Positions 11,501-23,500 of a stretch of DNA of 38,944 bases are shown here, in pieces. The position numbers and the translations under genes are program-made. Position 1 is the stretch's first letter, and each line of letters starts with the position of its first letter. The notes below the pieces were generated by a model that searched no databases, was not told the origin of the DNA, and saw only the letters and a program-made list of their open reading frames with translations. The DNA comes from Reticulitermes lucifugus (taxonomy: Eukaryota; Arthropoda; Insecta; Blattodea; Rhinotermitidae), in assembly GCA_026260175.1 (NCBI GenBank), contig JAKCWW010004767.1, positions 1-38,944 of the forward strand, read 5' to 3'.

Positions 11501-14500
11501 TGAAAACTCCTATGTGTTTCGATCCCTCAGGGATCAAAACACATAGGAATTTTCGTTGTTTTTAATAGAAAATAACTGTGTGCATGTAAAAAATTGTGCA
11601 TTTTTGGTGAATTATTATAATTTATTTATTACCAATGCAGGGAATGAAAAATGTAAACTTTAAGAATGCAAGTAGTTGGGTACCATGCTGGAGACTAGGC
11701 TGAGGTTGTTAGTTTTGTAATTGTAAGTACAGATTTAAGTTGCGCACATTCAGTGCACATAATTTCCAGAATAATTGCAGAGTATTTTTTAACATGTCTG
11801 TCATGTGTATTTGTTGTTTGTATTTTGTCCCAGAAACAGTGTGTCAGGGGAGAGTGACAAGATTTTGGACACACACATCATACTGATAGTGACACATATT
11901 GTTTCTTATTTCTGTTGTCATGTTGAGCTGTTGGGGTTACAGTATGAATGCTAGGAGGTAAAGTGGTTGTGACATGGTGCACCAGAGAGCTGTGAGGGCA
12001 GCAGTTTAGTTGTGATATCACAGAATGTACATTGTTGCTGTTTTACCATCACACACCTCTTATATTACTCTAGTACACAATAAAAGGCACATGTAGAATA
12101 GAGTGTCGAATGGGTTCAAACCCTTAGAGGCCCGATGCAAGTAGGTCTTTTTAACAGGCCCTTTGTGCCCCCTAAAATACAGAGTACTGTGGCCCAACAT
12201 AAGGCCACGAACCCTCTAAGTTATACATAACAGAAGAATATATCAAGTACAGGTTGCAGCCCAATAAACATATTGGCCGAGCCCCCCTTGCTAAATACCT
12301 TTTGGTTCCCCTTATGGAGCCCCTGTAAAAAGAAATGCTCCTTTTCCAGAGCCTTCTATTACATGTGTCTTGGAGTCCTCAGTATGGGAACCCTCCCTCC
12401 AGGTTCACCTCACGGAGCCTCTGTAAAGAGAGAGAGGCTCCCCTTCCAAAGTCTTCCCTGACATGTCTCTCAGAGTCCCCAGTAAAGAAACACCCCCCCT
12501 CCAGGTTCTCCTTATAAAGCCCCTACATAGAGAAAAATGTTCCATTTCCAGAGCCTTCATTTACATATCTTTATAAGTCCCCAGTAAAGGAGTCCCTCTT
12601 CCAGGTTCCCCTCGCAGAGCTCCCACAGAAAGAGACACTCCATCTCCAGAGCCTTCTTTTACCTGTCTCTCAAAGTCCATGGTGAAGAAGTCCCCCCTCC
12701 AAGTTCCCCCAATGGGGCCCCCATGTAGAGAGATGCCCGTCACCTGAGCCTTCTTTGATATGTCTTTCAAAGTCCCCAGTAAAGGAGCTCCCCTCCAGGT
12801 CCCCCTCTCAGAGCCCCCATAGAGAGAGACGCTCCCCCTCCAGAGCCTTCTTTTACCTGTCTCTCGAAGTCCCCAGTGAAGGAGTCTCTCCTCCAAGTTC
12901 CCCCAGCGGGGCCCCTATGGAGAGAGACACCTGTCCCAAAGCCTTCTTCTACATATCTCTCAGAGCCCTAATGAAAACGGTCTCCTAATAAAAATAGAAA
13001 CTCACCTTTCTAAGTCCCTGGTAAAGGAGCCTCCCTCATGTTCCCTGACGGGGCCCCTATGGAGAGAGATGCCCTTTTCCAGAGCCTTCTTTTACATATC
13101 TCTTTACCCGAAGAGCCTCAGTCCCCCATTTTGTCCCAGAGCTGCCTGTAAGCCAGACAAGCCGTCGGACATCTGTAGGAGCATTTGGGCAGCTCTTATA
13201 AAAGGCAGTGCTCCGTTTCCAGAGCCATGGATTAATTAATTCATTCATTCATTCATATCTCTCGGAGTCCCCACTTAAGGAGCTCTTCCACAACACACGG
13301 GGAAAAGAATACAGTCACCGTCCACAGAGCCCCACGCGGACGGAAGGCCTACATACAATGGGGTGCGGCCTGGTTCCCCAAGGAGATCGTTCACGACATG
13401 CTATTGACTACCCCAGTGCCATGCAGCCTTCGGCACGATACCTTGCACCTTGGCTTGGGTAGACCAGAGCCCTGTTAGCCAGCGTGTGTTGTAGTAACCC
13501 TCTACAGGGTATCCCCTCCACACCTGTTACCACCTCCCACATGACCCAGGGTATGGATTACCAGCATGTGTCAGAGTAGCCCCCCTCAGGACACCCCCTC
13601 CACACCTGTTACCATCTCCACATAACCTTGAGGTGCGGATGAGGGGTTGGATTTGTGGGAGGCAAAGGCACATGTAACTCTCATGTTATAAGACTGACTT
13701 TAACATTGAGACTGCATTTTTCTGAGATGTAATGCCATGTCATCTGGTAGGTAGGTAGGTAGGTATGCACCTTTTGTAGGAACATACTGCCTTCATTTTG
13801 AGGGTAGAGGACGGAGGCAGCATTTTTCTAGAAAATGCTGGTAATCATCTGCCTCACTGCAGTGTCACATCCTGGAAAACTACAATCCCAAACGTCACCT
13901 CTGTGAGAATTTCAAATTTCATACAGTGGCTAAATAGGTAACTCTGTACTGAGAATAGTTGTAACTAATACTGAACAGTATCAAGGTCTTCAGTATGTGA
14001 TACTGTGGACATACTTGGAAAATGAGCAAACCAAGACCAGTTTGGCATTAGCATGAGTGTGGTATTCTCTTCTGGTCTGTCTCACACATAAGATACAACA
14101 AATCAGTTGTTGCCTTTTCCTTGTAATGGACTGATATTGAGGATATGGTGTGTAGCACTGAGTAACATGTGCTCTTAGTTGAAACAGATCCTAAAAAATT
14201 TGACCTACAGAAAATACTGTTATAAATTTCACCAAAGTTTACCTGGCATTTATCTTCCTGGCAAATCAATTGTAGAAAGAGTAGTAAAAAATTTTTGTAG
14301 TTTAGAGTCAGTATCAGTTATAAAGCAAAATAAGAAGTGGTATGTACTGACAGACGAAACTGACAGGTGAAATTGAGGCTTCTGTTAGCAGTAAGTTCAA
14401 GGAAGTCTGACACATTTAGCTGCACAGTGTGATGTGTCATTGGGACCTACTGTCACAGCTGTGATACTTTTGATATTGTGACTATATAAAATAACTGTTG

Positions 14501-17500
14501 TTCAGGGACACAGTAAACCCGATAGTGGCACTAGGATTTAATTGTGCAGTTGATTGTTGGGATCTATGCATGATGAAGTTAAGTCAGAAGTGTCATTTTT
14601 GGTGATGAAATGTGACTGCATTTCAGTGTGTATGTGAACACTCAGAACAACTACTATGGGAGTTCTGAAAATCCACATCAATTCATGAGTGTCCTCTTCA
14701 TGACATTAAGATAGCAGTGTGGTGTACAGTCACCCTTTTTTTAATAAGACCAGAAGTTTTGAGTGTTATATGAATTTAATGCTTTAACCATTTTTCAAAG
14801 AACGGTTACTTCATGCAAGACTGTTGTAGCTAATCTGTTAAAGCTAGCATTAAGAGAAATGTTTGGTGACAAAATTATTGATCAGTGGTGTCTGCATTCC
14901 CAGTTGTTTTAACCCATGTTATTCTAGCCTGTGGGGCATCCTGAAAGACAAAGTTTATGTCAGTGATGCACATACAACAGATGATATATGATAATATATG
15001 ACTGGTAAATTTTAGCATTTCCCAAGAAGAACATGATTGATTATTTTGAAGTGCTTTAGCAAGATGTGAAGATACTTGTAGTCTACTGCTACTAGTGGAA
15101 AGATGAGTTTGCGGTTTCTTGTCTGCTGAGCTGGCTTTATGGAGGAAAAATTCTGATTGGCCCACACAATATCATGCAATGAAATCCTTGTACTTAATAT
15201 ATGGCATTTATATTATGCTGCTTGTGGTGGCAGTGGTGAGGAGAAGGTACAGATGAGCTTATGATGTCTGGCTGACTTGTCACTTCACTACTGATACCAG
15301 TATGATTCAGAAGTTGTATCCGTTCAATAATTCTAATGAAATTTCAGACCAATAATGCATGAATTCATTTTACAGGATGACTCTGCCATGGATGAGCATG
15401 GCGTAGCTGCTGCTCTTTTGCCATTGGCCACTGCATTCTGTCGCAAACTGTGCACTGGTGTCATACAGTTTGCCTACACCTGCATACAGGTACACTAGAT
15501 GTCTTCACAATCTAAATACGATAGAACCCGGATAAGAAGTCCCCGCATAAGAAGTCTTCCTCTGTAAGAAGTCTGATCTTTAAAGTCCCGAAATAAAATC
15601 CATAAGGCGTACGTGAATTTTTCCCAGATATGAAGCTTCCCGCTTATTAAGTCTTCCCACCTAGGAAGTCGAATCTCATGATACCAAGAGTATGATCTTG
15701 TATGAAATTTTACCCGTTTAATAAGTTTTTAAAGATATGTATAAAAAAATTTTATTTCCAACGTTTTATTTCCTTCAAATACGTATGAAAAATCTGAAGT
15801 TGCTGTTGATTCGTCGATCACTTGCTATCTGACTATCGATATATGTGATATATCAATATATGCTATGATGTGATCATGCAATCGATCTCTACCGAGGTGC
15901 CCCGAACAGCAACATGGCAACACGCTGCTTGAAGTCTTGAACAGTAACACGCTGGTTACATCAATTGAACCAATTGATGGGTGCTACTGTTGGCTACTGT
16001 GTATTACTATCTGCATACATATGTCTACTACTGAATCCTACACCCCAGAAAATTGTTGCAATGACGGTAAATTATATGCATTATGTTGTCTCTTTAGATG
16101 CTGTTGGTGGTGTTTACATTAATAACTGCAGTCATTAGTGTGTACAAGTCTTTGTTTTTTGTATTTTAATTGGTTACTTTTTCATTATATTTATCGTTAT
16201 TGCAGTAATCATGACCCAGAAAGGAATAAAACGCAAAACCTTATAACTGGAAGAGAAGTTCAGGTTGTTTAATGTACTAGTTACTATCCTATTGCTTTTA
16301 ATAAGTTTTCCCTCTTAATATGTCTTCCCACTTAAGAAGTCCCTAATCCTCTGTCTCTTGAAAGACTTCTTAACAGGGTTCTACTGTATATATCATGCAT
16401 TGGTTAAGAAAGCTGTGCATTTTTATTGGGCTGTTGACTCAGGAAAGGTAAAGTAGTTATAATACAGGCATTGAACCTGAAGGAAGGAACTTCTATGACT
16501 TTAGGAGCATGGAGTGTGGCAGAACCAGCAGTTTTGGGAGGCGGCATTCTATCAAGATGTGCAGAAAGACATCAAGGCTCTGTATCTTCCAAGGTTAGAG
16601 ACTAGTCCACAAAATCCTCACCTTAGTTGTGACACAGCTCTTAGTCCAAGAGAGGTAAGTATACGATATGTTGGATGTTTTTCATTTGGTAGTATATAGA
16701 CAAGTTTACCATTCAGTTGGCAGTACATACAGTTTTTGACTTATGTAAGGGTTCAGTTCCTGAAACTTTTACATAACCCAAAACTTATGAAAGTCAGAAT
16801 TGACCCCACCCCCATTTATTTGTCACACCTCACTGGTTACATACACATTTTTGCAGTGTCAGTGTACATGTTTAAAATGTTATTTCTATTAGTTTTTTCA
16901 TATGAAACACACAATGTAAAATACATTTAATAATTACTATTATTAATATTATATTATATATAATATTAATTAAGATGATTATTAAGGATTTTTTAGGTAA
17001 GTCCAATTTTATGTAAGTCACACATTACGTAACCCGGAAACTGCCTGTACAGACAAGTATCCCATTAATTTAGCAGTATACGTAGAAGTATCCCATTCTT
17101 TTGGCAGTGTACAAACAAGTGTACAATCCAGTTAGTAGTGTGCAGATAAGTATACCATACACTGCAGTATAGAGACAAATATACCATACATGGACGGTAT
17201 ACTGACAAGTATTTCATTCATTTGACAGTACACATATAAGTACCATTAAGTTGGCAGTATACAAACAAGTGTACCATTTAGCTTGCATTATACAGACAAG
17301 TATACCATTCAGTTTGCAGTATACAGACACATACACCTTTCATTTGGTAGTATGCAGACAAGAACATCATTCAGTTGATGGTACTTATACAGACATGTAT
17401 GCCATTTGTTCAACAATTTACAGAAAAGTATTCCATTGGTTTGGCTCTATATAGACAAGTATTGTTCATTTGGCAGTTCATGGACTAGTATACCATGCAG

Positions 17501-20500
17501 TTAGCAGTATACAGATGAGTATACCATACATTTGCTGTATCAGGACAAGTATGTTATTTAGTTGGTAGTATTCAGAAAACTATACCATTAAGTTGACAGT
17601 ATACAGATAAGCATACCATTCAGCTGTCAACATACAGACAAGTTTATCAGTTACCTTACAGACAAGCATGCCTTTCGATTAGTAATGTACTGACAAATAT
17701 GGAGTGTCCCAAAACATATTTACTCTATCTGTTAAGCTGTATATCAACAAGTAAAGTGATGTATTAATCCATCATTGTGCTGGTTCTGTAATGTCCTGGA
17801 TGTTCGAAATATCCACCACCAGTATCAATACATTGTTAATAAAAACGTGCAACACAGTGGCATATTTTTTGTATTGTTTGCAGTTGAATGGCAGCACATG
17901 CAGTTTAAATTTCAGCAGTGTTCTTGATGATTTAGTGTGCATAGTGTTCTTTAGAGTACCCCACAAGTAAGGGTCCAAGGGTATTAACTCAGGAGATCAG
18001 GGTGGATATTCTGCCCTTTCTCTATACCCTATCCAACTTCCAGGAAAATGATCGTTGAGGAAACATACCAGTCCCATCTTCAAGGGTCAAGCTTTTCAGA
18101 CTGCTTGAGCCTTGGAGGTGAGACTGACATGCTTGTCCAGAAACGTCAGTAACTATCTACCAATCAGTGTTGCACATTATCTCAGAAGAGCAGAGACTTC
18201 AACTACACTGCAGTGGAAGCCTAAAATTTTGCATAGTTGAGAAAAGGGGTAAATCCATTTCTCCACTTACATAGGGCCAAATTATTAAGACACTACACAC
18301 AAAAATTTCCTGTGCTCCTTGGAATCCCGTCTGGGAGCACAAATTTTTGAACATTATTTATTATTTTATTATTATTTATTTTTACCTTCAGAAAATGATT
18401 TTAATCTTGCATGTTATCTGCCATTTTCTCCTTCTTTCCTGCTCATGATCCAGGTTCTTGTGCATGATATATTAACGTCCACTAAGATGTTACTGCAAGA
18501 GGTGAATAACTATTGTAATATTCGTTCTTTATATCAGTCATTTATAAACGTTCATTGGTGCTGGCATGTCTGTGATAATTGATAACTTCAAAATAATTAT
18601 CAAAACATTACATGTAAACAGTAAACTTTTAACAAATAATTCATTGTAATTTTTAAATGAACAATTCCCTGTGTTCAATGCCTTTGTTATTATCATATTG
18701 CATTGTCTGACATGTTGTTTAGAAAGAACAATGTTATGTTGCACCTGTCGTGGCTGGAAGTGGGGGCAAGCTAGAACAGGAACAATGTTATGTTGCATTG
18801 TCATGGCTGGAAGTGGGGGCAAGCTAGAACGGGAACAATGTTATGTTGCACCTGTCATGGCTGGAAGTGGGGGCAAGCTAGAACGGGAACAATGTTATGT
18901 TCCACCTGTCATGGCTGGAAGTAGGGGCAAGCTAGAACGGGAACAATGTTTTCAGTCATTACAAAATATTCAGCTCTGTGGTGCAGTAAAATTTACTTTT
19001 AATGTAAAGTGCTAGCAGACCTTAACAATGACACTTTTTTGTGAATGTATTAATTAATGCATATTTACATTATTTCTTATGGGCAGAATTTCCTTGCCTA
19101 AAAGGGATTTACTGTAACCGAACATTATTGGAGCAGTTCGGCTCTCCCTCCCCACTCTTCTATATATAGTAGGCAGAAGAAAGGACCAGGTGTCCCGCGC
19201 CAGTTGGTGTTCAGTAAAGGAAAGGAGTAGACGAATGGTATTGTGCTGACGTTTGTATTGTTATAATGGAGAAATAAAGTTAAACCTTTGAAGAGAACAG
19301 TCTCGTAATTTGGTGTATATCAAATTAAAAAGTAACCAGCAATGATCGATTATATTACTTGAAGTGGCATTTATTGGTCCAAATTGAGCATGGATATTGA
19401 GTACGTCTGTATACCATTTAGTTGACAGTATTCAGACGAGTATACCATTCAGTGTAGTATGTAAACAAGTACATTTCCTTAGGAAGGATAGGGGAAGAAA
19501 TATAAATTTTGTGTTAGGATATTTTTTGTTATTAAAGAAATGACCAACTCCATGGATCATAATCCTCCAAGAGAAGCTAATCATTGCTCAGCTGGCCAGT
19601 GAACTCCCACTTTCATGGAACCTGAACATTTATTTCTGTGTTGGCAAAGGCCTGACAAGTGAATCAAGTCCATACTTTCACATCCTATCTCTGTAATACC
19701 TAGCCAAATATTATCTTCCGATCCATGCCTGGGTCTCCTAAGTTGTCTCTGTCTTTCAGGCTTTTTATTTATGATATCCAGCATGCATTATACATGCCCA
19801 CCTGTGGTGTCTTCCTAACAAGTTTTTGTAAGGCTGGAAAGGGTTTTACACAAAATTACCATCATTCTTTGCAGTTTATTAACCTTTGTTTAAAGTGGGA
19901 ATAATGAAATGATGTTAGTGGAAGTTACCCGTATTTAATTTAAAAAAAATTGTTTGGAAGGTTTGTGAGATACATGTAAAAGTCTATTTGTGATGTTATA
20001 TAAACTAAGCTTTATTGTGAATTATTACAGTTTAAAACCAGAATTTTGTGACATTTGTATAAAATTTAAAAAAAAATTGTGAAGTGTGTATGGGATATGT
20101 GGTGCCATTTATGGTCTTTAGTAAAGTAAGCTTTATTGTGGATTAATATTTTTGAAAATTGGAATTGTGTAACATCTATTACCAAAAGCCTGCGGTTGTT
20201 GTTACTGGGTCACAGACAGGTAGATGTGACCTCTGCATAAGGCATTGTTTTTCCTTACTTTGTAAGAATAACCAATAATAGCAAAGAGTACTATTTATGT
20301 CTCTTAGCCTGCCTTATGTGTGTGTAAATGATAGGTGGAATTCGGTAAATATATTATAAGGTGATGTTACTTTGATATACATTCTACTGGTATTTCAGTG
20401 TGTGAAATTTTGTTTTATAAAGGTACAATGTAAAGTGGAACTAATTAACATATTTTTTATTTAGAACAAAGAGTTTCTTTGGAAAGACAGACGATCAGGC

Positions 20501-23500
20501 TTCACCAGAGCACAGGAACCTTCAGCCCTAGAAATTGCAGCAGAACAGATGCGAATCTTGCCAAATCTTGATGCAGGTAATTTCATCTACAGGGTTACCA
20601 GTCCCAGTCTTGCTCCACTGAGTTATTTTCGTGCCTGCAAGTGTGAAAAATGTTTATGCCAAGAAGAGGTGTGGTTTAAGAAAGGTCACTGGAGTGGTAG
20701 TGACAGTCACATTTAACGTGGATGTTGGTCAGGCTACAAATGAATTTCTCCACATTTCCTAAAATTAATTACAGTGTTTTGTTTTATGGTCCAAAGGGGG
20801 TCTATACTGACTGCAGTAGGCCCATAGTCCAACTGTTACTGTGACATATCATGAATGGCTGCAATAGGCACATACTGTGACTGTCATTGTGATGCTGTGA
20901 GTGACTTCAATAGGCATAGACTGACTATAATTATGACTTGTTAGTGACTGTAGTAGGTTCATTGTGTGACTCCACTGTGACTTATGAATGACTGCAATAA
21001 GCAAATAGTGTAACTGTTATTGTGTTTTGCTGTGAATGACTGCAGTAGGTACATCATGTGACTAAAATGTGACATGATATCTGCTCTCTTCTGGGACATT
21101 ACGCAGTGTAGAGTGGTAATTCTGTACCGACGTTTGACATCTTCAAGGGTCTTGACCCTTGAAGATGGGACCGATAGGTTGTCCTGAAATGTCGGTACAT
21201 ATTTACCACTCTACGCTGCGTAATATCCCAGAAGAGTGCAGATATCATCTACATCGCAGTGGAAGGCTGAAATCACACAAACTGTGATGTGTTGTGAATG
21301 ATTGCAACATGCACATAGTATGACTGTCATTGTGGCTTCTTAATAATGACTGGTGGGCACATAATGCAACAATTACAGTGACATGTCATAAGTGACTGCA
21401 GTAGGCACAAAGTATGACTCATAACTTGTTAGTAACTGTTGTAGGCACATTTTATATCTTCACTCTGATATTTTATGAGTGACTGTGGTAAGCAAATGGC
21501 ATGATTGTCACTGTGACAGGTCATGAATGATGTTGCAGGCACATTGTATGACTGCAGTGGCAAATAATGCCATGATCATAATTTTTACTTATGCATGTGT
21601 TATCCTATATTTGATCACACTTGTAATATTTGGTGAAGAGTGAAAATAAGAAGTGCCTGAAGATTCAAGTCTTCTGGGATGTGACACTGTGTCATTAGGC
21701 AAGTACCTTATTTACTCGAATGCAAGATGAAGTTTCTTCCTTGAATTTGGCGTTTAAATATGTGAGGTATCTTAAATTCGTGTATGATGCCCCAAACTGG
21801 ACCACGTCAAAGCAGATTGCTCTGAACTGGACCATGCAGAGCCGAAGCACCTAACCTGGTGGACCCCTCAGATCGTGCTATTCTCAATCACTGGGCACAA
21901 TAGAAACAGTAACGTCTTAAGATATGCACCTGAGAGCAGGTCTAGTCTAAGGGTAGTAACATGAAAATAGCTGTTGAAAAGTAAAAAATTTAACTACAAC
22001 ACTCAAAAATAAAACCTGGACCAATCCACAAATTGAAAACCATAACAAGAGCCATGAACTCAGACTGATCAGCCCACAGACACAACACAGAAATTCAGAA
22101 CACATGTATTTAAAATTCTTAACACCAGTAACACCATCAGTGGAGAAAATTGTGAATTTTTATGGGTTCAAGTAAGTTTATAAATCAAGACATATAAATG
22201 TATTATTTAGTCAATGTGGATCATAATGACATGGCAGTGCATCTCACCAGAATTGACTGTGAAGTGTTTTAACAAGTGCTGCATATCCAATGCAGTGGAT
22301 GAGACTGATGACGATATGTAGTGGAATGGCAATGAAGAGGATGGGTATGTTAGGAGTGAGTGTGAGGAAGATGAAGGCACTGACTGTGACGATAGAGACA
22401 GTGATACTGTTTCGTAAAGGTAGATAGAATCTGATATGCTTTGTGTATTAAGTTTATGAAATTAATAGTAAAGTATTTTTTCTTAGCAGACGTTTTATTT
22501 TTGGGGGGTCATCTTGCATTTGGGTAAATATGGTATTTGCCAAGGATCATGGTGCCTTTATCTGCAGGGTCTGGCAGTCCACGAAGAATAGCCGTGGGAG
22601 CAGATGGGATATATTACGTAGTTGTGAGTGATAAGCGTGGTGATGGGCAGAGTGGGTGGTGATAACTGCTTAGCTTGTGGTATGAAATTATGTAGCATGG
22701 AGTTGTGCAGCCTCTATTATGGGATGTAGTGCAGGTGGAGTGAGGAGCATATAGAAGTGCCAGGAGAAGTAGAGAACATGGAAATAGGGCCCTAACAGGG
22801 CCGTAAGTAACTTAATGATTTTGGGGAGGCCTTTTATGCTGTCTTATAATGATAGGTTTCCTTGTCCTACTGAATATTAGGCCATCCTACCTCTTCATTG
22901 CTGGGATAGAGCTCAATCTCCTCCTTGATTATCCAACTCCTATAATAGTTTTTGTTGGAGAGGGTCTTGGTTTGTGAGAGGTGGATGTGAAGTTCGTCAT
23001 TGAATGTGTGCTTAGCCACTGCTGACTTGGGTTGTTCAAGCCAGATCTGCTGCTGGTTTTCTTTCAACCTGGTCTCAATAGACTAGCCAGTCTGTTCAAT
23101 GTGGATCTAACCACATTTATAGGGTATGCTGTATATGCCTGGAGTCTGCAGTCCCAAGTCATCCTTAACAGATGACCTTCTCGGGCAGCAGGCCAACACG
23201 TGTTAATATTATGTCTTGACCGCATCCTGCTAATGTGGTTGAAGGTCGTCTGGATGTACAGCAGGAAGGTGACAGATTGCCTTGTTGCTGGATCTGGTAG
23301 TCCTCACTAGTGAATGGATGGCTCTATATACCTGTTTCTGGCTGTTCCCATTCCCTCTGACAGTGGCCTTCAGGAACTCCAACTTATCAGTGAGTTTCAC
23401 TGGTCACATTCGGCCCTGGCTGTGTGTAACAAGGTGGAGAGGATGTCCTGCTGGTTGGAGGGGTGGTAGTATGATGTGGAGTTAAGGTGGGGTTTGTGTG

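Noticed and set aside
12561..12896. 111-codon minus-strand frame as a gene
   Set aside because: It lies in the 97-bp tandem island. Similar frames appear on both strands and reflect the repeat composition.
17051..17690. CRISPR-like array
   Set aside because: The 31-bp units are directly contiguous and diverge gradually, with no constant repeat and unique spacers. The context is an animal intron. The same applies to the 47-, 49-, 54-, 97- and 141-bp arrays.
18671..19015. Protein-coding gene with 18-residue repeats
   Set aside because: The frame exists because the unit is 54 bp. One unit is 53 bp, there is no start context, and no conservation is visible.
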